A stretch of DNA of 35,779 nucleotides from Polyangiaceae bacterium (GTDB taxonomy: Bacteria; Myxococcota_A; Polyangia; Polyangiales; Polyangiaceae). The translations under genes were made by a program, and so were the position numbers. Numbering within the stretch: position 1 is the stretch's first letter; each line of letters starts with the position of its first letter. The notes beneath the pieces are model-generated. The model saw only the letters and a program-made list of their open reading frames with translations, had not been told where the DNA came from and ran no database searches. Where the stretch lies: contig JAFGBI010000224.1 in NCBI GenBank assembly GCA_016933275.1, positions 1 through 35,779 of the forward strand. Direction: 5' to 3'. Shown one piece after another: positions 1-8,645 of this stretch.

Positions 1-62
1 CAGCGCTGGAAACGCGTCCTCGCCTCGCACAGACGCGTTTCCAGCGCTGCCGTTGCTGTTGG
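1..62. repeat. 18-bp perfect inverted repeat plus shared tail (dispersed element, copy 1)
   Basis: Positions 1-18 are the exact reverse complement of 32-49, with a 13-nt loop, so the DNA or RNA can form a long hairpin. It is followed directly by GCCGTTGCTGTTGG (49-62), which recurs at 7469-7482 behind another imperfect inverted repeat. The element lies 35 nt beyond the stop of the reverse-strand lipoprotein gene, so it could act as a terminator, but there is no T-tract. The left edge of the window may truncate it. Confidence 0.6.
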
Positions 63-83
63 CAACCTGATCGGCGCTCTAGT

Positions 84-854
84 CTATCCACCCGATGCCC
101 AGGGCTCGCGAATCAGGCTCCGGTAGCGTGAGTCGGCGCGGAGCCGATCGAATTCGCTCTGCGTGCGCGAGCGGGCAACCCAGTCGGCGACCGACCGGTG
201 CGTTCGCAGGAACATCGGGCGTCTGAGCTCTCGCGCCAGCTCCAACGTCGCCTGAAACTCCGCCAAGCAGGGATCGATTCGTCCCCGGGCGCACTCGGCC
301 CTCGCCATCGTATACGGCACCTCAGCGCTGTCGGGCCACGTCGCGCGCGCGATGTCGAGCTCCCGAAGCGCCGCATCGGGCGCCCCGAGTCGCAGGTGGG
401 CGTATGCCGCGCCCATCCGCAGGTAGTAGTGGTCGGAGGCAAGCAGGACACACCCGGTCTCGTGGAGGCCAGCTGCCGCATGGTAATACACTAGCGCTCG
501 TGCCGCAGCATCACGATAGTCATCCACGCCATCCTCGAGCTTCCCCTCGTAGAGCGTCGCCTCGCCGCGCCACACCCGCACCGTCGCGCTGTTGGGGTAC
601 TCGGCCGCTAGCTCGTCGAGCACCGCCTGCGCGTCACGATATCGCTTGTCCTCGAAGGCGCTCAGCCCGCGGTCGAGATCTCGCATGGGCGGGTCCTCGC
701 TCTGACCGCCGGCACAAACCGGACTCCCAGCGTCAGGGTGCTCGGCAGAGGAGGCCGGCGACGAGCCGCGTGGTGACGAAGGACAGCCCGCCAACGCGAC
801 CCCCACCACCGAGAACACGAGCAATGGATGGCGCACGGCCAAATGCTGGCCCAT
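84..854 (-). CDS. TPR-like lipoprotein
   Basis: The predicted protein has 256 residues. The ATG at 854 is preferred over upstream starts because it opens directly into a lipoprotein signal peptide: a short N-region, a hydrophobic run, and a lipobox ending ALAGC. A low-complexity Ser/Pro/Ala linker follows. The rest is helical with repeated Ala/Leu/Tyr spacing of the tetratricopeptide kind (for example the segments around YRDAQAVLDELAAEYPNS and APDAALRELDIARATWP). Such proteins are usually outer-membrane or periplasmic scaffolds; the partner is unknown. It is divergent from gltB, and the 191-bp gap between them holds an inverted repeat. No enzyme motif is visible. Confidence 0.8.
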   Translation of the reverse strand: MGQHLAVRHPLLVFSVVGVALAGCPSSPRGSSPASSAEHPDAGSPVCAGGQSEDPPMRDLDRGLSAFEDKRYRDAQAVLDELAAEYPNSATVRVWRGEATLYEGKLEDGVDDYRDAAARALVYYHAAAGLHETGCVLLASDHYYLRMGAAYAHLRLGAPDAALRELDIARATWPDSAEVPYTMARAECARGRIDPCLAEFQATLELARELRRPMFLRTHRSVADWVARSRTQSEFDRLRADSRYRSLIREPWASGG

Positions 855-952
855 ATTGGGGGCCCTACCAGTCCTCGACTGGCAGCACAATACGCCGACG
901 GTGACCACCACGGTCTCGAATTGACCAGGCAAGGCCCAGCCCCGCTGACGGC

Positions 953-1018
953 GACTTGCCGTTGACATCCGGGTCGGGTTCTGCCCCTGTACCGGGCCTG
1001 CTGACACGCCGGCAAGTC
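953..1018. promoter_or_regulatory. Inverted repeat and TTGACA in the gltB leader
   Basis: GACTTGCCG at 953-961 is the exact reverse complement of CGGCAAGTC at 1010-1018, and a TTGACA hexamer (962-967) lies just inside the left arm. No convincing -10 box stands 16-18 bp downstream of that hexamer. The arrangement, 28 nt before the gltB start codon in a divergent intergenic region, could be an operator or an attenuator-like hairpin. Which regulator would bind is unknown. Confidence 0.3.
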
Positions 1019-1045
1019 AGCCAGAAACATCCAGGAAACATTCCG

Positions 1046-4000
1046 ATGTCCCGCACCCAACGTCCCAGAAAGACCGGGCTCTACGATCCAGCCTACGAGC
1101 ACGACGCCTGCGGCGTGGGGTTCGTGGCGCACGTCAAGGGTGAGCGGAGCCACCAGATCGTCCTCGACGCCGACCGAGTGCTTCGGAACATGGATCACCG
1201 AGGCGCTCGCGGATGCGAGCCGAACACGGGCGATGGAGCGGGCATCCTCACCGCATTGCCCCACGAGTTTCTCCGGCGCGTCGCCCGCGACGACCTCGGG
1301 GTCACCCTGCCCCCCGCCGGCCGATATGCGGCAGGACTGGTGTTCCTGCCGCGAGCCGCCAAGGAACGCGCTTTCTGCAAGGCGCAAGTAGAGAGCCTGA
1401 TCGCCGAACATGGTCAGCTCCTGCTCGGTTGGCGGGCCGTCCCCACTGACGCCGCGGCCGCCGATCTCGGCCCCACGGCGCGCGCTTCGGAGCCCATCAT
1501 CGAGCAGCTCTTCGTCGCCGCGGGGGGCAATCTCGAGGGCGATGCGTTCGAGCGGCAACTCTACCTGATCCGGAAGCGAGCCAGTCACGCCCTACGTTCC
1601 TCGACCGAGCTTGCCGAGGGGCACTTCTTCTACGTCCCCAGCCTCTCCACTCGAGTCATCGTCTATAAGGGCATGCTCACGCCCGACCAGGTGCTCGTGT
1701 ACTACCCGGACCTTGACGCGCCGGACTACACCACCCACCTCGCGATGGTGCACTCACGGTTCGCGACGAACACGTTCCCCTCGTGGGATCGAGCACAACC
1801 GAACCGCTTCATGAGCCACAACGGGGAGATCAACACCCTCCGCGGCAACATCAACTGGATGTTTGCCCGCCAGGGTGTCCTCAAGAGCGACTTCTTCGGC
1901 GCGGATCTACAGAAGCTCTACCCTATCGCCGAACCGGATTGCTCGGACTCGGGAACGTTCGACAACGTACTCGAGTTCCTGATGATGACGGGACGCAGCC
2001 TGCAGGAGTCGGTGGTCATGATGATCCCTGAGGCCTGGCAGAACGACGACGCGATGCCGCCAGAGAAGAGAGCGTTCTACGAGTACAAATCCTGCATCAT
2101 GGAGCCTTGGGATGGCCCAGCCTCCGTCGTGTTCACCGATGGCAAGTACATCGGCGCCGTCCTCGACCGCAACGGGCTCCGTCCGAGCCGCTACTACCTG
2201 ACCACCGACGACCGCGTGATCATGGCATCGGAGGCCGGCGTGCTGCCCGTCGATCCGGCATTGGTCAAGCTCAAGGGGCGCCTGCAACCGGGCCGCATGT
2301 TCCTGGTCGACTTCGAGGCGGGCCGCCTCATACCCGATGAAGAGGTGAAGAGCAGCCTCGCCAAGCGTCGCCCCTACGCCCAATGGCTCGTGTCGCAGCG
2401 CCTTCAGCTCAGCGACCTGAAGACGGAGATCCAGCCCCACGGGTTCGATCCACACACCCTCCTCCCGCGCTCGCTGGCCTTCGGATACACCACGGAGACG
2501 CTGCAGTTCATGCTGCTCCAGCTGGTGACCCAGAAACGTGACCCGGTCGGTTCGATGGGCAACGACGCGGCACTCGCCGTGCTCAGCGCCAAGCCTCGAC
2601 TCATCTACGACTACTTCAAGCAGCTCTTCGCTCAGGTGACGAACCCGCCGATCGACTCGATCCGGGAGGAAATCATCATGAGCCTCGAGTGCTACATCGG
2701 CCCCGAGCTCAACCTCGTCGCCACTGGCAAGGAGCACGCGCACCGCCTGCGCGTCCCGCATCCCATTCTGAGCAATGAACAGCTGGCGGCACTGAAGCAC
2801 ATCAACACCCGCGGCTGGTCGGCTCGCACCATCGACATCACCTACGCGGTGGAGGAAGGTGCGGACGGGTTCGAACGCGCGCTCGACCGCATCTGTGCCG
2901 AGGCAGAGGCCGCAGTCGACACACGGGCGTCCCTGCTCGTCCTCAGCGACCGGGAAATGGGGCCCCAACGGGTCCCGGTCAGCGCTCTGGTTGCTTGCGG
3001 CGCCGTACACCACCACCTCATTCGCCGCGTGAAGCGCACCCGCATCGGCATCCTCCTCGAGACTGGCGAGGCGCGCGAGGTGCACCACCACTGCCTGCTC
3101 GTCGGCTACGGCGCGGATGGGATCAACCCATACCTCGCCTTCGAGAACCTCTGGCACGCTCGCGACGACGGTTCCCTGGTCGGCTTCGACTCCGACGAGG
3201 CGCTCGTCGAGGCATACCGCAAGGGCGTCGCCAAAGGGATGCTGAAGGTGATGGCCAAGATGGGCATCAGCACCCTCCAATCCTACAAGGGTGCCCAGAT
3301 CTTCGAGGCGGTCGGCCTCGGCGGCGCGGTGATCGACCGGTGTTTTGCCGGGACGGCAAGTCCAATCTCTGGGATTGGCTTCGCGGTGCTCGCCCAGGAG
3401 GCCCTCCTCCGCCACCGGACGGCCTATCCGGAACGCAACGCCGCCCGCCTCGCCTCGCTCCCCAACGACGGCCAGTTCCACTGGCGAGCGAATGGCGAGC
3501 ACCACATGCTGAACCCCCAGACCATCGCGGCAATCCAACTCGCAGCCCGCACCGACAACCGCGAGGCGTACCGCCAGTTCTCGCACCTCGTCAACGAAGA
3601 CGATCACGCGCGCTGCACGCTGCGAAGCCTCCTTCGCTTGCGCCCCGCGCCCGCCGGCCCCATCCCGCTCGACGCAGTCGAGCCCGCCAAGCAGATCGTC
3701 AAGCGGTTTCGGACCGGTGCCATGAGCTACGGTTCGATCTCGAAGGAGGCCCACGAAGCGCTCGCCATCGCCCTGAACCGCATCGGCGGGAAGAGCAACA
3801 CCGGAGAGGGTGGGGAGGATCCCTCCCGGTCCAAGGTTCTTCCCAACGGAGACAGCCGCCGCAGTGCGATCAAGCAGGTCGCGTCGGGTCGCTTCGGTGT
3901 CACGAGCTTCTACCTTTCCAGCGCCGACGAGCTGCAGATCAAGATCGCGCAGGGTGCCAAGCCCGGCGAGGGCGGTGAGCTGCCGGGCCACAAGGTCGAC

Positions 4001-5623
4001 CGAGTCATCGCCAAGACCCGATACTCCACGCCGGGTGTCGGGTTGATCAGCCCTCCCCCGCACCACGACATCTACTCCATCGAAGACCTCGCGCAGCTGA
4101 TCCACGATCTCAAGAACGCCAACCCATCGGCGAAGGTCAGCGTGAAGCTGGTGAGCGAGGTTGGCGTCGGCACTGTGGCGGCCGGGGTGGCCAAGGCCCA
4201 CGCGGACCACATCCTGATCAGCGGCCACGACGGAGGCACCGGTGCCTCACCCCTCACCTCGATCAAGCACGCGGGCCTACCCTGGGAGCTCGGCCTGGCC
4301 GAGGTTCATCAGACGCTCGTGCTCAATGATCTCCGGTCGCGAGTCCGCCTCGAGACCGACGGGCAGTTGAAGACGGGACGCGATGTCGTGATCGCCGCCT
4401 GCCTCGGCGCTGAGGAGTATGGCTTCGCCACGACGCCTCTGATCACGCTCGGGTGCGTGATGATGCGCAAATGTCACCTCAACACCTGCCCGGTCGGGGT
4501 GGCGACCCAAGACAAGGTGCTGCGCAAGAAGTTCTCGGGGCAACCAGAGCACGTCGTAAACTACCTCTTCATGGTCGCCGAGGAGGTCCGCCAGCTCATG
4601 GCGGAGCTCGGAGCGTCCACGCTCGACGAGTTGATCGGCCGGGTCGACCTTCTGGAGCAAGACCGCGACATCGCCCACTGGAAGGCCGCGACCGTGGACC
4701 TCACTCCGCTGATTGCCCCGGCCGAGAGGCTCCATGAACAGGTCGGAGTGCGCTGCACCACCGCGCAAGACCACGGGCTCGACGGCTCCCTCGACCGGGA
4801 GCTGATCCGCCAAGCCAAGCCTGCGATCGACGCCGCTGACCGCGTTCGGATCGAGTGCGAGGTCCGCAACGTGAACCGGGTCGTCGGCACCACCTTGAGC
4901 CACGAGATCACCCGGCGCTGGGGTGAGATGGCCCTTCCCGACGACACCGTGCACATCAAGCTCACTGGCTCCGCGGGACAATCCCTGGGTGCGTGGCTGG
5001 TTCGTGGGGTGACGGTCGAGCTCGAAGGTGACGCCAACGACTACGTGGGCAAAGGGCTCTGCGGCGGAAAGCTCATCATCTACCCCTCGAAGCGGGCCAC
5101 TTTCCAGGCAGAGGACAACATGATCGTCGGCAACGTGGCCCTCTACGGCGCCACCGGGGGCTATGCGTTCCTCCGGGGACGGGCGGCCGAGCGCTTCTGC
5201 GTGCGAAACTCCGGGGCGCGCGCCGTGGTGGAGGGGGTGGGTGACCACGGCTGCGAGTACATGACCGGCGGACGGGCGGTGATCCTGGGGCCATTTGGCC
5301 GCAATTTCGCGGCGGGCATGTCAGGGGGAATCGCCTACGTTTGGGACCGCGATCGCCAGCTCCCGCACACGTGCAACCTCGGAATGGTAGAGCTGGAGGA
5401 GGTGGAGACGAGTGACGACATCCTCGAGCTTCGCGACCTCGTCAGCATGCACCGCGGGTTCACGGGCTCCACGGTCGCCAAGTACATCCTCGAGCACTGG
5501 GACGACTGCCTCACCCAGTTCGTCAAGGTCTTCCCCATGGACTACAAGCGGATCCTCGAGGAACGCATGCGCCACGACGAGGAGCTGGATGGCAGCGTCA
5601 GCCCCGGCTACGCCGCGCAGTAG
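1046..5623 (+). CDS. gltB: Glutamate synthase (NADPH), large subunit
   Basis: This is the GOGAT alpha chain, which makes two glutamates from glutamine and 2-oxoglutarate in the cytoplasm with the GltD subunit. The 1525-residue length is normal for the family. The start at 1046 has AGGAAA about 7 nt upstream and places the N-terminal nucleophile at Cys22 (HDACGVGF), typical of class II amidotransferase domains that are processed to expose the Cys. Domain order is amidotransferase (about 22-430), central domain, FMN-binding synthase domain (GAMSYGSISKEAHEA, then SNTGEGGEDPSR), a 3Fe-4S cysteine cluster (CHLNTCPVGVATQ), and a C-terminal GXGXG beta-helix. The protein is intact with no missing key residue. 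gltD follows after 193 nt on the same strand. Confidence 0.98.
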   Translation: MSRTQRPRKTGLYDPAYEHDACGVGFVAHVKGERSHQIVLDADRVLRNMDHRGARGCEPNTGDGAGILTALPHEFLRRVARDDLGVTLPPAGRYAAGLVFLPRAAKERAFCKAQVESLIAEHGQLLLGWRAVPTDAAAADLGPTARASEPIIEQLFVAAGGNLEGDAFERQLYLIRKRASHALRSSTELAEGHFFYVPSLSTRVIVYKGMLTPDQVLVYYPDLDAPDYTTHLAMVHSRFATNTFPSWDRAQPNRFMSHNGEINTLRGNINWMFARQGVLKSDFFGADLQKLYPIAEPDCSDSGTFDNVLEFLMMTGRSLQESVVMMIPEAWQNDDAMPPEKRAFYEYKSCIMEPWDGPASVVFTDGKYIGAVLDRNGLRPSRYYLTTDDRVIMASEAGVLPVDPALVKLKGRLQPGRMFLVDFEAGRLIPDEEVKSSLAKRRPYAQWLVSQRLQLSDLKTEIQPHGFDPHTLLPRSLAFGYTTETLQFMLLQLVTQKRDPVGSMGNDAALAVLSAKPRLIYDYFKQLFAQVTNPPIDSIREEIIMSLECYIGPELNLVATGKEHAHRLRVPHPILSNEQLAALKHINTRGWSARTIDITYAVEEGADGFERALDRICAEAEAAVDTRASLLVLSDREMGPQRVPVSALVACGAVHHHLIRRVKRTRIGILLETGEAREVHHHCLLVGYGADGINPYLAFENLWHARDDGSLVGFDSDEALVEAYRKGVAKGMLKVMAKMGISTLQSYKGAQIFEAVGLGGAVIDRCFAGTASPISGIGFAVLAQEALLRHRTAYPERNAARLASLPNDGQFHWRANGEHHMLNPQTIAAIQLAARTDNREAYRQFSHLVNEDDHARCTLRSLLRLRPAPAGPIPLDAVEPAKQIVKRFRTGAMSYGSISKEAHEALAIALNRIGGKSNTGEGGEDPSRSKVLPNGDSRRSAIKQVASGRFGVTSFYLSSADELQIKIAQGAKPGEGGELPGHKVDRVIAKTRYSTPGVGLISPPPHHDIYSIEDLAQLIHDLKNANPSAKVSVKLVSEVGVGTVAAGVAKAHADHILISGHDGGTGASPLTSIKHAGLPWELGLAEVHQTLVLNDLRSRVRLETDGQLKTGRDVVIAACLGAEEYGFATTPLITLGCVMMRKCHLNTCPVGVATQDKVLRKKFSGQPEHVVNYLFMVAEEVRQLMAELGASTLDELIGRVDLLEQDRDIAHWKAATVDLTPLIAPAERLHEQVGVRCTTAQDHGLDGSLDRELIRQAKPAIDAADRVRIECEVRNVNRVVGTTLSHEITRRWGEMALPDDTVHIKLTGSAGQSLGAWLVRGVTVELEGDANDYVGKGLCGGKLIIYPSKRATFQAEDNMIVGNVALYGATGGYAFLRGRAAERFCVRNSGARAVVEGVGDHGCEYMTGGRAVILGPFGRNFAAGMSGGIAYVWDRDRQLPHTCNLGMVELEEVETSDDILELRDLVSMHRGFTGSTVAKYILEHWDDCLTQFVKVFPMDYKRILEERMRHDEELDGSVSPGYAAQ

Positions 5624-5816
5624 ACCCCGCCGGCCGCCCGCGCGAAACCACCGCTGGTCGAGCCCCGGAGCGATCACCCAACGCCACCCGTTCGGGCGAC
5701 GGCGCCCCCCCAAAGGCCAAATCCGGTAGCTTCACCGAGGCACCCGCGCACGCCGCCACCGACACCGTTCCCCCTCCCGAGCAGACAACCCAAGCACCTT
5801 CAGTCGAGAACGAAAG

Positions 5817-7292
5817 ATGGGCAAGCCGACAGGTTTCAAGGAGTTTCCACGGGAGACCGCTGCGCACCAGGCCCCGCTCGAACGGATCACCCACTATCGG
5901 GAATTCCAGCTCGAGATGGGAGAGGACCTCCTGAAACGCCAGGGTGCTCGCTGCATGGACTGCGGCATCCCCTTCTGTCAGTCGAACAACGGATGCCCGA
6001 TCGACAATTTGATCCCAGAATGGAACGACCTCGTGTATCGCGGGCGTTGGCGGGAGGCGCTGGAGCGTCTCCACTCGACCAACAATTTCCCGGAGTTCAC
6101 GGGGCGTGTGTGCCCCGCGCCCTGCGAGGGGGCCTGTACGCTTGGGATCAACGAGCCTCCGGTGTCGATCAAGGCCATCGAGTGCGCGATCGTCGATCGC
6201 GGCTTCGCCGAAGGGTGGATCCTGCCCCGTCCACCGAAGCTCCGAACCGGCAAGCAGATCGCGATCATCGGGTCAGGGCCGGCGGGGCTCGCGGCGGCCG
6301 ACCAGCTCAACAAGGTCGGACACCGAGTCACCGTCTTCGAACGCGAGGACCGGATCGGGGGGCTCCTCGTCTACGGCATCCCGAACATGAAACTCGACAA
6401 GGACATCGTCGAGCGACGATTGAATCTGATGCGGGCGCAGGGGATCCATTTTGCGACCCGCGCGAACGTCGGTGACAATGTCGACGCAAGCCGGCTGCGC
6501 GAGGAGTTCGACGCCGTCCTGCTCGCGTGCGGAGCGACCAAGCCGCGAGACATCCGGATCCCCGGTCGCGATCTCGCTGGCATTCACCTCGCCATGGACT
6601 TTTTGACCGCCAATACGCGGAGCCTGCTCGAGTCGAGCCTTCAGGACGGGAAGTACCTCGATGCCAACGGCAAGCGCGTGCTCGTGATCGGCGGAGGCGA
6701 CACCGGCACCGATTGCGTCGCCACCTCCATCCGCCATGGTTGCCGCAGCCTCACGAACCTCGAGCTCCTTCCTCAGCCGCCCCCGCAACGCGCCGAAGAC
6801 AACCCCTGGCCGACCTGGCCGCGGATCCTGCGCACCGACTACGGACACGCCGAAGCAGCCGCCAAATGGGGAGACGATCCCCGAGTGTTCAGCGTGTTGT
6901 CCAAGGAGTTCATCGGCGATGGCTCGGGCAACGTCGCTGGGGTGCGCACGGTGCGAGTGGACTGGCGGCGAGGATCCGGACGCCTCGAGATGGTGGAGCT
7001 TCCAGGGACCGACGAGGTCTTCGACGCGGACCTGGTCCTCCTCGCCCTGGGCTTCTTGGGCCCGGAGCCAGCCCTCGCCGAACAGCTGGGGATCGAGCTC
7101 GACCCCCGAGCGAGCTACCAGGCCGAATACGGGGAATTCGCAACCAGTGTCGCCGGGGTCTTCGCGGCTGGAGACTGCCGCCGGGGCCAGAGTCTCGTCG
7201 TGTGGGCTATCGCCGAGGGCAGGGGCGCGGCTCACGCGATCGACACCTACCTGATGGGCTCGAGCTCGCTGCCATTCCCAGAATCGTACTGA
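5817..7292 (+). CDS. gltD: Glutamate synthase (NADPH), small subunit
   Basis: The 491-residue beta chain passes electrons from NADPH through FAD and iron-sulfur clusters to GltB. Cysteine motifs for two 4Fe-4S clusters lie near the N-terminus ([10 protein letters not shown]...GCP and [12 protein letters not shown]). An FAD-binding Rossmann motif ([15 protein letters not shown]) and a second dinucleotide fold ([14 protein letters not shown]) follow. The C-terminus has the usual [18 protein letters not shown] segment. The start gives the family's standard [10 protein letters not shown] opening. A strong hairpin directly downstream (7348-7370) would end the gltBD unit. Confidence 0.98.
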   Translation: MGKPTGFKEFPRETAAHQAPLERITHYREFQLEMGEDLLKRQGARCMDCGIPFCQSNNGCPIDNLIPEWNDLVYRGRWREALERLHSTNNFPEFTGRVCPAPCEGACTLGINEPPVSIKAIECAIVDRGFAEGWILPRPPKLRTGKQIAIIGSGPAGLAAADQLNKVGHRVTVFEREDRIGGLLVYGIPNMKLDKDIVERRLNLMRAQGIHFATRANVGDNVDASRLREEFDAVLLACGATKPRDIRIPGRDLAGIHLAMDFLTANTRSLLESSLQDGKYLDANGKRVLVIGGGDTGTDCVATSIRHGCRSLTNLELLPQPPPQRAEDNPWPTWPRILRTDYGHAEAAAKWGDDPRVFSVLSKEFIGDGSGNVAGVRTVRVDWRRGSGRLEMVELPGTDEVFDADLVLLALGFLGPEPALAEQLGIELDPRASYQAEYGEFATSVAGVFAAGDCRRGQSLVVWAIAEGRGAAHAIDTYLMGSSSLPFPESY

Positions 7293-7347
7293 CCCGGCCC
7301 CGCCCCCGAGCCGTCGATGAGCCCAGGCGGGCCGACCGGTGCCTAGA

Positions 7348-7370
7348 GCCGCAATCAGGTTGATTGCGGC
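7348..7370 (+). terminator. Hairpin after gltD
   Basis: GCCGCAATCA (7348-7357) pairs perfectly with TGATTGCGGC (7361-7370) across a 3-nt loop, 55 nt after the gltD stop. There is no long U-tract, as is common at high GC, so its termination strength is uncertain. Confidence 0.55.
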
Positions 7371-7418
7371 GTCATATCAACAACCTAGCGCACCGAGCCG
7401 GCAGCAGATCTCGCCGGG

Positions 7419-7482
7419 GGCGCCGTTGGAGACGTGCCCGCGCTGGGCATGGCTACGTTTGGAGCGGCGCCGTTGCTGTTGG
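7419..7482. repeat. Imperfect inverted repeat plus shared tail (dispersed element, copy 2)
   Basis: The 17-nt arms at 7419-7435 and 7455-7471 pair at 13 of 17 positions. The right arm runs into GCCGTTGCTGTTGG (7469-7482), identical to 49-62. Over 28 nt ending in this tail the two copies match at 23 positions. Between the arms is a small GCCC/GGGC hairpin. Both copies lie in intergenic DNA next to gene ends. Confidence 0.5.
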
Positions 7483-7550
7483 AGACTAGATCTCGGTGGT
7501 CTGGGCGTCGACGGTGAAACCAGCCCCGACTGGCGCACCGAAGGTGGTCC

Positions 7551-8420
7551 ATGCGATGCTTTGGCATTGGTGGTGGTCGATTGACACGCAGACCGAACGA
7601 AAGCGCCCCCGCACCCAGGAGGCCCCTGTTCACGGCGCGCCCACTCCCCAACCGCCGGGCTGGTATCCCACCACCCGTCGCGCCCAGGCCGAGCCAACCG
7701 TCGGCACCCGAGATCGACACGACCTACTCCCCGATGGGTCGGGAGACGCTCGCTGCCATCGCGGCGGAGCTCATGGGTCAAGGCGAGAGCCTCGGACCAG
7801 CGATCGAGATGGGTGAGGAGGACGCCGGCCGTGAGACACTGTCTGCGATCACGGAGGATCTTCGCCTGCCGTCGCGGCAGCGCCAACACACCCTCGGTTT
7901 CGAGGAGGCTCCCCCGAGCGGGCCGCGCCCGCCGGCCCGACCCCCGGGGTTCGGCGATCCTGCGAGAATCCCTGCCAAGGCCACGGACCCACCGCGTCCC
8001 CGAAGCTTCTCGCCTCCGCCCACCGCCGGCCCCGCCCAACCACCCACCGCGCACCGAGCCCGCGCCGACCGCGCGGCGCCCAACGGCCCTGGAGAGCACG
8101 GTCCAACCACCGGCCCGAAGACTCCCCGAGCGGACCTCGATGGTGCCTGGCGGACGCGAGCGGAGGCAGCAGCACCCACTCCGCGATCGGAGCCCCGCTC
8201 GGACTTCGAGATCCACGAGATGGTCACCTTCGTCGTGCGAGGGGACATCGGCCGATTGGCATCCGACCATGCGCGTCGCGAGTTCGTCAGCCAGTACCTC
8301 GGACACCGCCTCCCCGTCACCGCCATGAACGGCGTCGACCGGATCGATGTTACGCCGTGGACGGTGAAGGGTACCGTGGTTGTCCGCGTTTGGTGTCGCG
8401 TCCCCCCACCTCACACCTAG
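7551..8420 (+). CDS. Proline-rich protein of unknown function
   Basis: The frame encodes 289 residues. The first two thirds are low-complexity, rich in Pro, Arg and Ala, with two short similar segments (PMGRETLAAIAAELMGQ and AGRETLSAITEDLRLP) that look like a repeated short helix. The last 75 residues look folded and less compositionally biased (FEIHEMVTFVVRGDIGRLA... to the end). I do not recognise the family. The reverse strand is also open here, but its translation has no protein-like segment, so I prefer the forward frame. AAGGTGG lies just before the ATG. The true start could be further downstream, for example near the DTTYSPMGRE segment. Confidence 0.55.
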   Translation: MRCFGIGGGRLTRRPNESAPAPRRPLFTARPLPNRRAGIPPPVAPRPSQPSAPEIDTTYSPMGRETLAAIAAELMGQGESLGPAIEMGEEDAGRETLSAITEDLRLPSRQRQHTLGFEEAPPSGPRPPARPPGFGDPARIPAKATDPPRPRSFSPPPTAGPAQPPTAHRARADRAAPNGPGEHGPTTGPKTPRADLDGAWRTRAEAAAPTPRSEPRSDFEIHEMVTFVVRGDIGRLASDHARREFVSQYLGHRLPVTAMNGVDRIDVTPWTVKGTVVVRVWCRVPPPHT

Positions 8421-8431
8421 GAAACGTGCAA

Positions 8432-8487
8432 TCCCATCGGCCGGAGAGCCCAACGAGGTGGCCCATCCGCGGACTCTCGATGGGCTC
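8432..8487 (+). terminator. Possible hairpin after the proline-rich gene
   Basis: GAGCCCA (8446-8452) pairs with TGGGCTC (8481-8487). An alternative pairing uses CCCATCG/GAGAG (8433-8448, interrupted) with CTCTCGATGGG (8474-8484). Two competing stems start 12 nt after the stop codon. No T-run follows. Confidence 0.3.
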
Positions 8488-8645
8488 GTACCCTTGACGC
8501 TGGCGCAAAAGCTCGGTCCGAAGCCCCCCGATCTGGGTCAGTCGTGCGAGAATCCCGCGCGAATGACCTCCAACACAGCTATAGTGAACCTGCCCCCGCC
8601 GGTTCGCCCCACCGGGACCTGGAGCGGTCGCCTTCGCCCGCCACG

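Noticed and set aside
1907..4228. Long reverse-strand open frame of 773 codons
   Set aside because: It is antisense to gltB, whose codons are clearly those of glutamate synthase. Long antisense frames are common at this GC.
7377..8453. Reverse-strand frame opposite the proline-rich gene
   Set aside because: The translation is arginine/glycine-rich with no folded segment. The forward frame ends in a compositionally normal domain.
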